A stretch of 64,000 nucleotides of DNA, taken from the NCBI RefSeq assembly GCF_000758525.1, contig NZ_CP009241.1, positions 186,001-250,000 on the forward strand, given 5' to 3'. Below, piece after piece: positions 17,736 to 26,877 of the stretch (position 1 is its first letter; every line of letters starts with the position of its first letter). Source of the DNA: Paenibacillus sp. FSL H7-0357 (GTDB lineage Bacteria; Bacillota; Bacilli; Paenibacillales; Paenibacillaceae). The position numbers and the translations under genes were made by a program. The notes beneath the pieces are model-generated. The model saw only the letters and a list, made by a program, of their open reading frames with translations. It was not told the origin of the DNA and searched no databases.

Positions 17736-18482
17736 ATGAAGAAGTTTATCTCAGGCTTTATCTGCGGTGGATTATTATTCGGAGGTGTTACCGTATTTGC
17801 GGCAGATTTAAAGGGAGCCCTATTCAATATTAATAGTGTTGAGGTGGATGGCGCGAAGATTACGGTGAATAGTAAAAATAAACCTTTTACATTCCAAGGC
17901 TACGCTTATTTTCCCAGCTATATGCTGCCTGAGCTGGGTTATGAACCTTCGCGTTCCCGTGACGGGAAGACTGTAATCTTAAATTCAACGGGCAAGAAGG
18001 TTTACGCAACCACCGGCACGATTGAGGCAGGCAATGATTTCCTGATCGGAGCCCCTGAAGTGGTTAATACGAACGCAGAGAGCAGCATTATGTACGACGG
18101 CAGCACTGTGATTAAAGAGCAGAACGGGACCACCCATTTGAATTATATCTATACGATGCTTGGAGACTATACTCCGGATAGCAAGGGACAAGCAAAGATT
18201 ACCTATCAACTGGATGAAAAGTACAGACAGTTTAATGCGAAAGCGGCTCTAATTCAGCATAAGCTAGGAAGCGTCAGCACGCAGCCGGTCACGGTAGATG
18301 TTTATCTTACAAATAAAGGCGGGCAAACGACCTTATACGGATCATACACATACACGTCCACTCAAGAACCCCAAAATTTGATTGTGCCGCTTCGTTATGT
18401 GGATAAGATTACATTTGCGATAAGCAGTCTCGGTGCTTCTAAAGTGGAATTTGCCATGTTTGATCCAGTATTCATTAAATAG
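17736..18482 (+). CDS. Secreted protein with copper-amine-oxidase-like N-domain and NPCBM-like C-domain
   Basis: The 248-aa protein has a Sec signal peptide (MKKFISGFICGGLLFGGVTVFA, cleavage near AA-D). Residues about 30-90 (INSVEVDGAKITVNSKNKPF, YFPSYMLPELGY) resemble the repeat domain called copper amine oxidase N-terminal in Paenibacillus surface proteins. The C-terminal part (TYQLDEKYRQFNAKAALIQH, VDVYLTNK, PLRYVDKITFAIS) resembles the NPCBM beta-sandwich. AGGAGG lies before the start. Inside a secretion operon, an extracytoplasmic role in the wall, perhaps replacing EssA/EsaA functions, is possible but unsupported by homology. Confidence 0.65.
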   Translation: MKKFISGFICGGLLFGGVTVFAADLKGALFNINSVEVDGAKITVNSKNKPFTFQGYAYFPSYMLPELGYEPSRSRDGKTVILNSTGKKVYATTGTIEAGNDFLIGAPEVVNTNAESSIMYDGSTVIKEQNGTTHLNYIYTMLGDYTPDSKGQAKITYQLDEKYRQFNAKAALIQHKLGSVSTQPVTVDVYLTNKGGQTTLYGSYTYTSTQEPQNLIVPLRYVDKITFAISSLGASKVEFAMFDPVFIK

Positions 18483-18543
18483 TAATCCTGCAGGAAGTTA
18501 GTGCCGGATATTTGGTGGATTTGAATAGGGAGTGAAGATACGC

Positions 18544-21500
18544 ATGCAGCTATCACTGCTTAAAGACACGGTCATCTATACTTGTGTTCTTCCCGAGAAA
18601 CAGAAGGGACAATACTGGATCACCCAGAGAAATGAACAGAATTATGAGGAGAACGTTATCAGCATTGAAGGCATTGAGGGGAAATGGATTCTAAAGTCCA
18701 ATAAACAGGCCGTTATTCTGGACAGCAACAAGTCCACTATTAAGGAAATTGCCATAGAACCCATGAACATGTACTCCATTCATCTTATCCGAACGAATGA
18801 GTATGTAGTGCTCTTCTCTGAGCCTGTCTCCCGTGACAGGAACACCTTTAAGAAGCTGAAGTTTCATGCAAACAGCAAAATAACGATTGGACGGGCAGAG
18901 AATTGTAATCTGCATTATGCCAATAAGTATACCTCATCCCTTCATGCTGAACTGTTGATCAATGGCTCTACCCTGACGATTCAAGACCAGAGCAGCGCAA
19001 ACGGAACGTTTGTGAATGGGAAACGGGTCACCAGCAAAGTGCTGAAACTAGGAGATGTCGTCTATATTATCGGTCTCAAAATTATTATTGGCCCCGATTT
19101 TATCGCCGTGAACAATCCGGACGGTCAGCTAAAGATCAAAGGAGCTGCGTTTCAGCCGTATGTTAAGCAGACGGCAGCTGTGGTTGAGGAGGAGGAATTG
19201 GAGGAGATCGCCGTTTCCCCTGAATTCTTCTACCGTTCTCCACGGTTTAAGCGGGATATTCAGCAGGCGGAATTTGTAATTGATCCTCCACCTTCACTCG
19301 GTAATATGGAACAATTACCAATCATGCTGATGCTGGGTCCGTCCATCACCATGGGGATGGCCTCACTTTTCACAGGGTTGTTTGCCCTCCAGAATGCACT
19401 CAGTTCCGGGGGGAATGTCAGAAATGCAATGCCTACTCTAGTAATGTCTATGAGCATGCTGCTAGGTACAATATTATGGCCTATCTTGGCCAGAAGACAT
19501 GAGAGCAAGCGGAGAAGCCGGCGCAATCAGGAGAGAAATGTGAAATACAAGGCATATTTGGAAGAGCTCCGGCAAAAAATTGCAGATGAGTGTGCCTATC
19601 AAAGCGATATTCTACATGAGAACCTAGTGACTGTAGAAGATTGCGTTGGCCGCATAGAACAAAGGAAGCGTAATTTATGGGAGCGAACCCGCAGGCATAA
19701 TGACTTTTTATCGCTTAGACTGGGACTGGGAACCGTTAACCTGCAGGCAGAAATTAAGCATCCCGAAATAAGATTCAGCTTGGATGAAGATGAATTGCGG
19801 AAGGAATTAGAAGAGTTCATCAAAGAACCGAAGCTCCTGAAAAATGTGCCGTTGCCGCTGTTATTGACGGAGGATTGGATAGCGGGAATTATCGGCACCA
19901 GGGAAGCCGCCGTTATGCTTACGAAGCAGCTGATCCTGCAGCTTACCGCACTTCACAGCTATGATGAACTAAAGCTCGTCTTTCTCTATGATACAAAAGA
20001 ACAAGATACTTGGGGATTTGTGAAATGGCTGCCGCATGTATGGAATGAAGAGGGCAGTTTGCGGTTTGTCGCAACGGAGCTAAATGAAGTGAAAGAGCTG
20101 TCCAGTTATCTGGAAAAAGAGCTGTCCGCCCGGGAAATGCTCTCATCTGATGAAGAAATACGGGAGTTGTCGCCATATTACGTGATTATAGCTGCGGACA
20201 AGCAACTGGCGGGCAAAGCTGAAATAATCAACGGATTATTAAAGCAGAAAAAGAACCTTGGATTCAGCATTTTGCATCTTTATGATCAGCTTATGCATCT
20301 TCCCAAAGAGTGCTCTCTGGTGATTGAGTGCGACGGTGAAGATTCGAATATTTTTGACAAAGATAATATTTCCGGGAAATCGGTATCTTTCCGCCCTGAT
20401 CCTTATGAGATCCGTAACGAGCTTGCGCTTGCTGTCCGGCTGGCTAACATCAAGCTTGACACATCAGGGTCTAAATATAATCTGCCGGATATGCTAACCT
20501 TCCTCGATATGTTTGGCGTCGGAAAGATAGAGCATCTTAACGCCTTAACCCGCTGGAAGGATAACGATCCGGTATTGTCACTGGGAACTCCCATTGGAGT
20601 GGATACCACAGGAGCCTTATTTCAACTGGATCTGCATGAAAAATTCCATGGTCCTCATGGATTGATTGCCGGAATGACAGGTTCGGGTAAAAGTGAATTC
20701 ATCATGACCTTTATATTATCACTGGCAGTGAATTATCATCCTCATGAAGTGGCCTTTATCCTTATCGATTATAAGGGGGGCGGGATGGCAAGCGCATTCT
20801 CTAGCCTTCCTCATCTTGCAGGAACGATTACCAATTTGGACGGCGCTGCGGTAAAACGTTCGCTGATTTCAATCCAAAGCGAGCTGAAACGGCGCCAGGC
20901 CATATTTCAGGATATTCATAGCCGGCTTGGTCTTAGCAACATTGATATCTATAAATACCAAAGGCTTTACCGGGAAGGGCAGGTATCCGAACCGCTTCAG
21001 CAATTGTTTATCATTTCTGACGAATTTGCCGAACTTAAAACCCAGCAGCCGGAGTTTATGGAACAGCTGGTAAGCGCTGCGCGAATCGGACGAAGTCTGG
21101 GCATCCACTTGATTCTGGCTACTCAGAAGCCTGCGGGTGTCGTAGACGACCAAATCTGGAGCAATAGCAAATTCCGAATTTCATTGAAGGTCCAGGAGAG
21201 GGCCGACAGTATGGATGTGATCAAAAGACCGGATGCCGCCGAATTGTCCGTTACTGGCAGATTTTATGTGCAGGTAGGCTTTAACGAGCTGTTTGAACTA
21301 GGGCAATCTGCATGGGCCGGCGCACCGTATGATCCATCGGACCGGATGGAACGTACACCGGATCACAACCTCACGATAATTGATACGCTGGGCCGTATTG
21401 TAAAGCAAACAGCTGTGAATAAACGAAAAATCAGACAGGCCAATCCGGAGAAGCAGATTAGCAAGATTAATGAGTATCTATCCCACATTGCTGCCGAAGA

Positions 21501-23169
21501 AGGCATCAAGATCCGGCCGCTGTGGTTGGAGCCGATTCCTGCTGTGATTTATCTGCATGAATTGAAGAAGAAGTACCCTAACTCCCCTTCTTTTTATGGT
21601 GAGATTAATCCTGTAATCGGCGAGGTCGATGATCCGGTGAATCAGAGACAGCTGCCCATGACCTTCCCGCTCTCCCGGGACGGCAATGCGATCGTTTATG
21701 GTACGGCCGGAAGTGGCAAAACAGTCTTTCTGACGACACTTATCTTCTCTTTGATAGAGCAGTATACTCCCGAAGAAATCAATATATATATTCTGGATTT
21801 CGGTTCGGAAACGCTGGGAGCCTTCTCAGAAGCACCGCATGTGGGTGATGTAGTCTTCTCTCATGACAGTGAAAGGGTTAATAAACTCTTCCAGATGCTT
21901 CAGCAAAAAATAGAACAAAGAAAGAAAATATTCTCACCGTATGGGGGTGACTTCGGTTCTTATAATCGTGTATCTGCGGAACAAGAACCATCTATATTAG
22001 TCGTCATTCATAACTATTCTGTATTTACCGAGCTTTTTGAGGGTAAGGAAGAGGTGATCTCGCTACTCAGCAGAGAAGGCCTGAAGTATGGGATTTATTT
22101 TATGCTGACTGCTCTTAATACGGGAGCTGTACGGTACAAAACCTTGCAGAATTTCAAGCAGCTCTACGTGCTCCAGCTGAATGATCCATCCGATTATTCC
22201 GGTGTGCTCGGCAATGTAGGGGGCGTGTACCCTTCCAAATTGAAGGGCAGAGGTATCTTCAAGAAAGACAACGTCTATGAATTTCAGCTGGCCCATATTC
22301 AGGCAAACGGCAACAATCTGCTGAATGAATTGCGTAGCAGCTGCAGCAGCTATGCGAAACAATGGAAGGGAACAACTGCTGAACAGATACCGATCTTACC
22401 GGACAAGGTGGATCTTGCCTTCCTCAAGAAGGATATTCATCGCTGGAGGGACGGATTGATTCCTGTAGGGGTGGAGAAAGACAGCCTGAAAGTATCCTAT
22501 ATGGACCTCAGCCAAGGCTATATTCAGTTGGTAGCTTCCCGCGATCATGATATGTCTACTTTCATGCAGGGCCTGGTCGAGGTACTCTCCGAGCAAGGCT
22601 CTTCTGATTCGGAGCTGTTGGTGCTAGATGCCAATAGACAGTTTACGGAAGACTTTCACGGGAGCTGCCGCTATATCAATGACCATAGTGATGCTGCCGA
22701 GCAGGCAGTTATTGAATTGTTCAATATGCTGGTGTTGCGGAATAACGCCTTTAAGGATGCACTCGCTGCCGGCCAGCCGGTTCCTGTATTCAATAAACTG
22801 ACGGTAATTGTGCTGTCGGTATCGGCCTTGCTGTCCAGGCTATCCGTAGATGCCAAGGATAAGTGGAAAGTTCTGCTTGAGAAGGGGAGCGCCGCCTATC
22901 AGGTTCATTTTATATTGGCTGAACGGGCTGCTAATATCGCGGCATTCTCCTTTGAAGCTTGGTTTAAAGAGCATGTGGCTGGAGGTGAGGGGATATGGAT
23001 TGGAGACGGTTTTACCGATCAGTACCACATGAAGCCGGCCAGATTCAGCCAAGAGATGTACCGCGAGATTGGGGACGGCTTCGGGTACGTGGTGCATCGC
23101 GGGAAGGCTGTTCTGGTGAAGCTGCTGTCTGCCAGTGCGCTCGTGGAGGAGGAGGTCCCCGTTGGATAA
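18544..23169 (+). CDS. essC: EssC-type FHA/FtsK-SpoIIIE ATPase of type VII secretion
   Basis: This motor protein (1541 aa) has an N-terminal FHA domain (about 90-190; GRAENCNLHY, then SSLHAEL and SSANGTFVNGK, the phosphothreonine-binding signature). Two TM segments lie near 258-318. Two intact P-loops follow, AGMTGSGKSEF near 708 and YGTAGSGKTVF near 1051. A third FtsK-like module has VASRDHDMSTF where its P-loop should be, so ATPase 3 is degenerate. The order is the same as in EssC/YukB of Firmicutes. The ATG at 18544 is preferred (GGGAG 11 bases before); the GTG at 18532 would overlap that site. Its stop overlaps the next start. FHA plus the kinases and phosphatase around it suggests phosphorylation-controlled assembly. 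Confidence 0.9.
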   Translation: MQLSLLKDTVIYTCVLPEKQKGQYWITQRNEQNYEENVISIEGIEGKWILKSNKQAVILDSNKSTIKEIAIEPMNMYSIHLIRTNEYVVLFSEPVSRDRNTFKKLKFHANSKITIGRAENCNLHYANKYTSSLHAELLINGSTLTIQDQSSANGTFVNGKRVTSKVLKLGDVVYIIGLKIIIGPDFIAVNNPDGQLKIKGAAFQPYVKQTAAVVEEEELEEIAVSPEFFYRSPRFKRDIQQAEFVIDPPPSLGNMEQLPIMLMLGPSITMGMASLFTGLFALQNALSSGGNVRNAMPTLVMSMSMLLGTILWPILARRHESKRRSRRNQERNVKYKAYLEELRQKIADECAYQSDILHENLVTVEDCVGRIEQRKRNLWERTRRHNDFLSLRLGLGTVNLQAEIKHPEIRFSLDEDELRKELEEFIKEPKLLKNVPLPLLLTEDWIAGIIGTREAAVMLTKQLILQLTALHSYDELKLVFLYDTKEQDTWGFVKWLPHVWNEEGSLRFVATELNEVKELSSYLEKELSAREMLSSDEEIRELSPYYVIIAADKQLAGKAEIINGLLKQKKNLGFSILHLYDQLMHLPKECSLVIECDGEDSNIFDKDNISGKSVSFRPDPYEIRNELALAVRLANIKLDTSGSKYNLPDMLTFLDMFGVGKIEHLNALTRWKDNDPVLSLGTPIGVDTTGALFQLDLHEKFHGPHGLIAGMTGSGKSEFIMTFILSLAVNYHPHEVAFILIDYKGGGMASAFSSLPHLAGTITNLDGAAVKRSLISIQSELKRRQAIFQDIHSRLGLSNIDIYKYQRLYREGQVSEPLQQLFIISDEFAELKTQQPEFMEQLVSAARIGRSLGIHLILATQKPAGVVDDQIWSNSKFRISLKVQERADSMDVIKRPDAAELSVTGRFYVQVGFNELFELGQSAWAGAPYDPSDRMERTPDHNLTIIDTLGRIVKQTAVNKRKIRQANPEKQISKINEYLSHIAAEEGIKIRPLWLEPIPAVIYLHELKKKYPNSPSFYGEINPVIGEVDDPVNQRQLPMTFPLSRDGNAIVYGTAGSGKTVFLTTLIFSLIEQYTPEEINIYILDFGSETLGAFSEAPHVGDVVFSHDSERVNKLFQMLQQKIEQRKKIFSPYGGDFGSYNRVSAEQEPSILVVIHNYSVFTELFEGKEEVISLLSREGLKYGIYFMLTALNTGAVRYKTLQNFKQLYVLQLNDPSDYSGVLGNVGGVYPSKLKGRGIFKKDNVYEFQLAHIQANGNNLLNELRSSCSSYAKQWKGTTAEQIPILPDKVDLAFLKKDIHRWRDGLIPVGVEKDSLKVSYMDLSQGYIQLVASRDHDMSTFMQGLVEVLSEQGSSDSELLVLDANRQFTEDFHGSCRYINDHSDAAEQAVIELFNMLVLRNNAFKDALAAGQPVPVFNKLTVIVLSVSALLSRLSVDAKDKWKVLLEKGSAAYQVHFILAERAANIAAFSFEAWFKEHVAGGEGIWIGDGFTDQYHMKPARFSQEMYREIGDGFGYVVHRGKAVLVKLLSASALVEEEVPVG

Positions 23170-23413
23170 GATCATTATTGAGCTCTATATTCCGGCAATC
23201 AGCCAGACACACGATGTGATCATTCCTTTGGATCTTCGTCTGCATGAGATCGAAGGCCTGCTGGCAGCTGCAATCATGGAGCTGTCGGGAGGGGTCTATA
23301 TCAGATCAGAAGATACCGTCATCTGCGATAAAGAGACTGCTACAGTGCTTGATATTAACCTATCGGCAAGGGAGCTGGGATTAAGTAACGGCTCCATGCT
23401 GATGTTAATATAA
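23162..23413 (+). CDS. YukD-like ubiquitin-fold protein
   Basis: The 83-aa protein (DKIIIELYIPAISQTHDVII, PLDLRLHEIEGLLAAAI, LGLSNGSMLMLI) has the beta-grasp pattern of YukD, a small ubiquitin-like component of Firmicute type VII systems. It lacks a C-terminal GG. The TTG at 23162 overlaps the essC stop (TTGGATAA) and follows GAGGAGGAGG, which indicates coupled translation with essC. Confidence 0.8.
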   Translation: MDKIIIELYIPAISQTHDVIIPLDLRLHEIEGLLAAAIMELSGGVYIRSEDTVICDKETATVLDINLSARELGLSNGSMLMLI

Positions 23414-23449
23414 ATTTTATGTTTTTTTAATCAGAAAGGAGTAGAAATA

Positions 23450-23749
23450 ATGTCGAAAATTACTGTGGATCCTGCACGGCTGGAATCAGCAGCACAGAAG
23501 ATGGATGGTCAAGCGTCTGAGTACGCCACGCAATACAAGAAGTTATTCACAGAGGTAAACGCTATGGGTGCCGCTTGGAAAGGGGCCGACAATACGGCAT
23601 ATGTTACCCAGATTCAAGGCTTTGAGGAGGATTTTAAGAACATGTACGATCTGCTGCTTAAATACTCCGAATTTCTAAAACTGAGCGCCAAGATGTACCG
23701 GGATACACAAAGTGAAATTATCAATTCTGCTAAAAAATTAACTAATTAA
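23450..23749 (+). CDS. WXG100 (EsxA-like) protein 1
   Basis: The 99-aa helical hairpin has the motif Trp43-Lys-Gly45 at mid-length, the mark of ESAT-6/EsxA-type secreted proteins. It probably dimerises and is both a substrate and a structural part of the system. AAAGGAG stands 8 bases before the ATG, the strongest site in the cluster. No strict YxxxD/E signal is seen at the C-terminus (YRDTQ is the closest). Confidence 0.92.
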   Translation: MSKITVDPARLESAAQKMDGQASEYATQYKKLFTEVNAMGAAWKGADNTAYVTQIQGFEEDFKNMYDLLLKYSEFLKLSAKMYRDTQSEIINSAKKLTN

Positions 23750-23766
23750 AGAAGGGGGCTGCATGT

Positions 23767-24069
23767 ATGTCAACGGAAGGAATTCAAATTTCTTTACCTG
23801 AGGTAGCGAATACTGCCGGAACGATCCGATCCATTAATGAAAATCTTAGCGCCAGACTGGACGAAATTAAAATGGAGATGAACGCACTTGCCTCCACCTG
23901 GCAAAGTGATGCAAGCAATACCATTCGTGAGAAATTTAAAGGAATGGAACCCCGCTTTGAGGAATATAAGAACGTCATTATTTCCTATGCTACTTTTTTG
24001 GATACAACAGTAAAAGGATATGAAGATACGGAAAACGCGATAAAAAACAATGCGAGCCAATTCAAATAA
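23767..24069 (+). CDS. WXG100 protein 2
   Basis: The 100-aa helical hairpin has Trp45-Gln-Ser at the turn and YEDTE near the C-terminus, matching the YxxxD/E export motif. It starts 17 bp after the first WXG100 gene (AAGAAGGGGG before the ATG). It is likely secreted, perhaps as a heterodimer with the neighbour: one has a strict WXG, the other the C-terminal signal, as in paired Esx proteins. Confidence 0.9.
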   Translation: MSTEGIQISLPEVANTAGTIRSINENLSARLDEIKMEMNALASTWQSDASNTIREKFKGMEPRFEEYKNVIISYATFLDTTVKGYEDTENAIKNNASQFK

Positions 24070-24082
24070 CAGCTTCTATAGG

Positions 24083-24113
24083 AAGGGTAATGGACAATGT
24101 CCGTTGCCCTTAT
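24083..24113 (+). terminator. Hairpin between WXG100 genes and kinase gene (possible attenuator)
   Basis: 13-bp arms, AAGGGTAATGGAC and GTCCGTTGCCCTT, pair with two G-T pairs around a 3-base loop, followed only by ATTAGC. With no real T run it may act as a partial terminator or 3' stabiliser that lets the esx mRNA exceed the downstream kinase mRNA. Confidence 0.55.
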
Positions 24114-24143
24114 TAGCACTGAACCAGGGATAGGAGAAGGAAT

Positions 24144-25787
24144 ATGTTGACTAACGGAGAGATTCTTGGAGGAAGATATCTGGTAGAAGAGCTTATTGCC
24201 AGAGGTGGCATGGGTGCTGTATACCGGGTACGGGATACCAGATTGAATCGTAAGATTTGGGCGGTTAAGGAAATCATTATCGATGCTGAAACCGATGGCA
24301 GCAGCTTTCTGGAAGAAATACGGATTCTCAGCAATCTGTCCCACCCGTACATCCTGAAGATAGCGGATTATTTTGAGCCGGATGATGAGGGAAGAAGTTA
24401 TCTGGTGATGGAATATGTGAACGGGCACACGATTGAAGAGATATATGGGGATAACAAGACGCCGGTAACAGTGCAGCGTGCGCTTAAATATGCCGTGCAG
24501 CTATGCGAAATTCTGAACTATTTACATGAACAGCCTAAACCGGTGATTTTTCGTGACTTAAAGCCTTCAAATATTATGGTGGATGAACACGACAATTTGA
24601 AGCTGATCGACTTCGGAATTGCAAGGACCTTCAAGAAGGGGCAGTTAAAGGATACGGTAGCATTAGGTACAATGGTGTTTGCAGCACCGGAGCAATTGGA
24701 AAATGGGCAGACGGATTTCCGGACCGACTTGTATTCAATGGGTGCCACACTTTACTTCCTGCTCACCGGTGGGAAATATTATTCTTCCGTTCACTCTACC
24801 TTTGCGCTCATCTCTCCTGAGGTTCCATTGGAATATGTGAAGCTGATTAAAAAATTACTTGAAACGGACCCGGATCAAAGGGTTCAAAGCGCGCGTGAAG
24901 TGAAAAAACATTTAGAAAACATCGCTAAACTAATGATCGATAAAACACCGGTCGTTGAACCGACGGTTATGATCAATAATCACGACGGAGCTTCACCAAT
25001 GACTGGAGATTTAACCGGGGGATTAGCCCCCAGGGAAAAATATACAGTACAGGCTACGCAAAGCACTCCGGCATTGATTATTTATCTCATTGATGTTAGT
25101 GCTTCAATGGGGTTGGAAATGAATAATGTCAGAAGAATAGATTTAGTGAAAAAAGCATTGGTTTCTACCATAAAGCAAATGGTCTACCGCTCCACTAAGG
25201 GGAGCCGGATTGCAGCACGTTATCGGATCGCTATTCTTCCTTACAGTGACGAGGTGGACGACTTGCTGGGAGGCATCAAGGCGATCGATCAAATTGCCAG
25301 GACGGCGACGCTGCCAGAGCTTACACCCATGCGATTTACGGATACAGCACTTGCGTTTCAAAGAGCGGAGGAATTGCTTCTGGAACAGTTGCCCCTTATG
25401 CAGAAGTGTCCGGCTCCATTGATTTGCCACATGACTGACGGCGTGCATACGGGAGAGGATCCCGAGCCGGTGGCCAAACGGATCATGGAGATGAGTGTGC
25501 CTGATGGGAATGTGCTTATTGAGAACATTTTTATAAATGATCATTTTCTCGAAGAGCCTGTTAACGACCCGCGGAACTGGAAGGGGATTCTGCCCGGAAT
25601 GAATCTGAAGGATGACTATGCGCTTAAACTCAGAAACATGTCTTCTGCACTTCCGGAAAGCTACCGTAAGATGATGACTGAATTCTCTTATACTCTGCAG
25701 AGCGGAGCTCTGATGATGCTGCCTGGCAGCAGTCACGAAATGGTATCTTTAGGCTTCCAGATATCTGCGTCTACTCCGATACGATAG
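24144..25787 (+). CDS. Soluble Ser/Thr protein kinase fused to vWA domain
   Basis: The 547-aa protein has an N-terminal Hanks-type kinase (1-260). It shows the glycine loop ARGGMGAVYRV, the catalytic Lys in WAVKEI, FRDLKPSNIMV as catalytic loop (Phe for His of HRD), DFGIAR, and APEQLENG. Residues about 310-520 are a von Willebrand A domain with MIDAS DVSASMG near 315, TDTALAF and MTDGVHTGED. No TM segment, unlike PknB. Kinase-vWA architecture is that of PpkA of type VI secretion. With the PP2C gene next to it and the FHA domain on EssC, it should phosphorylate threonines that recruit or gate the ATPase. The target is unknown. Confidence 0.85.
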   Translation: MLTNGEILGGRYLVEELIARGGMGAVYRVRDTRLNRKIWAVKEIIIDAETDGSSFLEEIRILSNLSHPYILKIADYFEPDDEGRSYLVMEYVNGHTIEEIYGDNKTPVTVQRALKYAVQLCEILNYLHEQPKPVIFRDLKPSNIMVDEHDNLKLIDFGIARTFKKGQLKDTVALGTMVFAAPEQLENGQTDFRTDLYSMGATLYFLLTGGKYYSSVHSTFALISPEVPLEYVKLIKKLLETDPDQRVQSAREVKKHLENIAKLMIDKTPVVEPTVMINNHDGASPMTGDLTGGLAPREKYTVQATQSTPALIIYLIDVSASMGLEMNNVRRIDLVKKALVSTIKQMVYRSTKGSRIAARYRIAILPYSDEVDDLLGGIKAIDQIARTATLPELTPMRFTDTALAFQRAEELLLEQLPLMQKCPAPLICHMTDGVHTGEDPEPVAKRIMEMSVPDGNVLIENIFINDHFLEEPVNDPRNWKGILPGMNLKDDYALKLRNMSSALPESYRKMMTEFSYTLQSGALMMLPGSSHEMVSLGFQISASTPIR

Positions 25788-25794
25788 GACAGTG

Positions 25795-26607
25795 ATGCTA
25801 GAGATGAGATTATTTCAGATTGACCAACGATTGGAATATCCTCTGTCGTCACTGCAAGCAGGGCCTTTTTCCATACGCTGCACCTATGCCCGTTCCAGAG
25901 AGACACGGCAGGGAGATGATATGGGGCAGGACTATATAACCTATAAAATAACGGATGACAGCATCCTGTTCTGTGTATGTGATGGGGTCAGCCAGTCCTT
26001 TTACGGAAATTTAGCAGCAAAATACCTAGGGGATTCTCTGCTGAAATTCATGTCTGAATCCGATTGTTTTAATTCTGCGGACAGCGAAGTTGTAAAGTAC
26101 AAGTTATCTTCAGGCTTGCAGCAAATGACCGCCCCGGCTACAAATATGATCAACCATTATGAACTCCCTTCGCATATTGGCGGCCTCTTCCGTGAAGTAC
26201 TGGAGGAGAAACGCTTGAAGGGCAGCGAGACTACATTTGTATGCGGGAAGATTAGCTACACGGCTGACAGCAACAAGGGTCAGATCACCGTAGCCTGGCT
26301 GGGAGATACAGCTATTCGTCTCTTCGATCATGGCACTGAGATTCCAGGCTTAGTAAGCGGGTTTTCCCAATGGAACCGTTGGTCGACTTGTCATGGTGTT
26401 ATGGGAGAAGGACCTTCTATTCTGTCTATGGATCTTGCAAAAGGTTCCGGTGGACCGAATTGTATACAAATATTCACGGACGGACTAATGGGGTACAGGA
26501 ATTGGAAAAGGTATCCGGAAAACGCGGAACTTCGACAGATGATTGAAACGTCGTATAACCATGTTGCCAGTGATGATGTTTCTTTTTTGGAAATTCGCTG
26601 GAATTAA
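25795..26607 (+). CDS. PP2C-type protein phosphatase
   Basis: The 270-aa cytoplasmic protein has the PPM metal-binding motifs in order: RQGDDMGQDY, then CVCDGVSQSFYGNLAA, AWLGDTAIRLF, IFTDGLMGY and SDDVSF. It should dephosphorylate Ser/Thr residues set by the kinase upstream. The start is ATG 25795, or the GTG just before it; neither has a strong ribosome binding site, and translation may be coupled to the kinase stop 8 bases upstream. It is the last gene of the secretion locus. Confidence 0.85.
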   Translation: MLEMRLFQIDQRLEYPLSSLQAGPFSIRCTYARSRETRQGDDMGQDYITYKITDDSILFCVCDGVSQSFYGNLAAKYLGDSLLKFMSESDCFNSADSEVVKYKLSSGLQQMTAPATNMINHYELPSHIGGLFREVLEEKRLKGSETTFVCGKISYTADSNKGQITVAWLGDTAIRLFDHGTEIPGLVSGFSQWNRWSTCHGVMGEGPSILSMDLAKGSGGPNCIQIFTDGLMGYRNWKRYPENAELRQMIETSYNHVASDDVSFLEIRWN

Positions 26608-26877
26608 TTGTTGGTTAGTCCTAACCATTTGAGTAGGGCTGCCAAATAAGTTGAGAAAATAAACTATACATAAGTAAAACGGACATTGTGGTGATTGTCC
26701 TTTATTTAAGTATAATACAAAATATGGTAATCTGGATTCTGATAATATACTCTTAATCTTGGATGTGGTCCATGGAATGAAGCCCTAAGAGCAAGATGGC
26801 CCGCAATAAAGCACTGAATTGCATAAAATGGAGCACCCTTTAAAAGACATCCCATCCGGTGTCTTTTTTCTTTTTCC
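26608..26877. other. Non-coding stretch after secretion locus
   Basis: No gene. It contains small hairpins (GGTTAG/CTAACC near 26613; GGACA/TGTCC near 26681-26702 followed by TTTATTT) that may end the operon, and a TATAAT at 26709-26714 with no gene downstream. Confidence 0.4.
26843..26869 (+). terminator. Terminator at the edge of the GH88 remnant
   Basis: Stem AAAGACATC/GGTGTCTTT and a T run; a member of the GACACC/GGTGTC family. The truncated GH88 reading frame begins 8 bases after it. Confidence 0.75.

Noticed and set aside
26709-26714. TATAAT box considered as a promoter after the secretion locus
   Set aside because: No gene follows before the terminator at 26843 and no proper -35 box is present.
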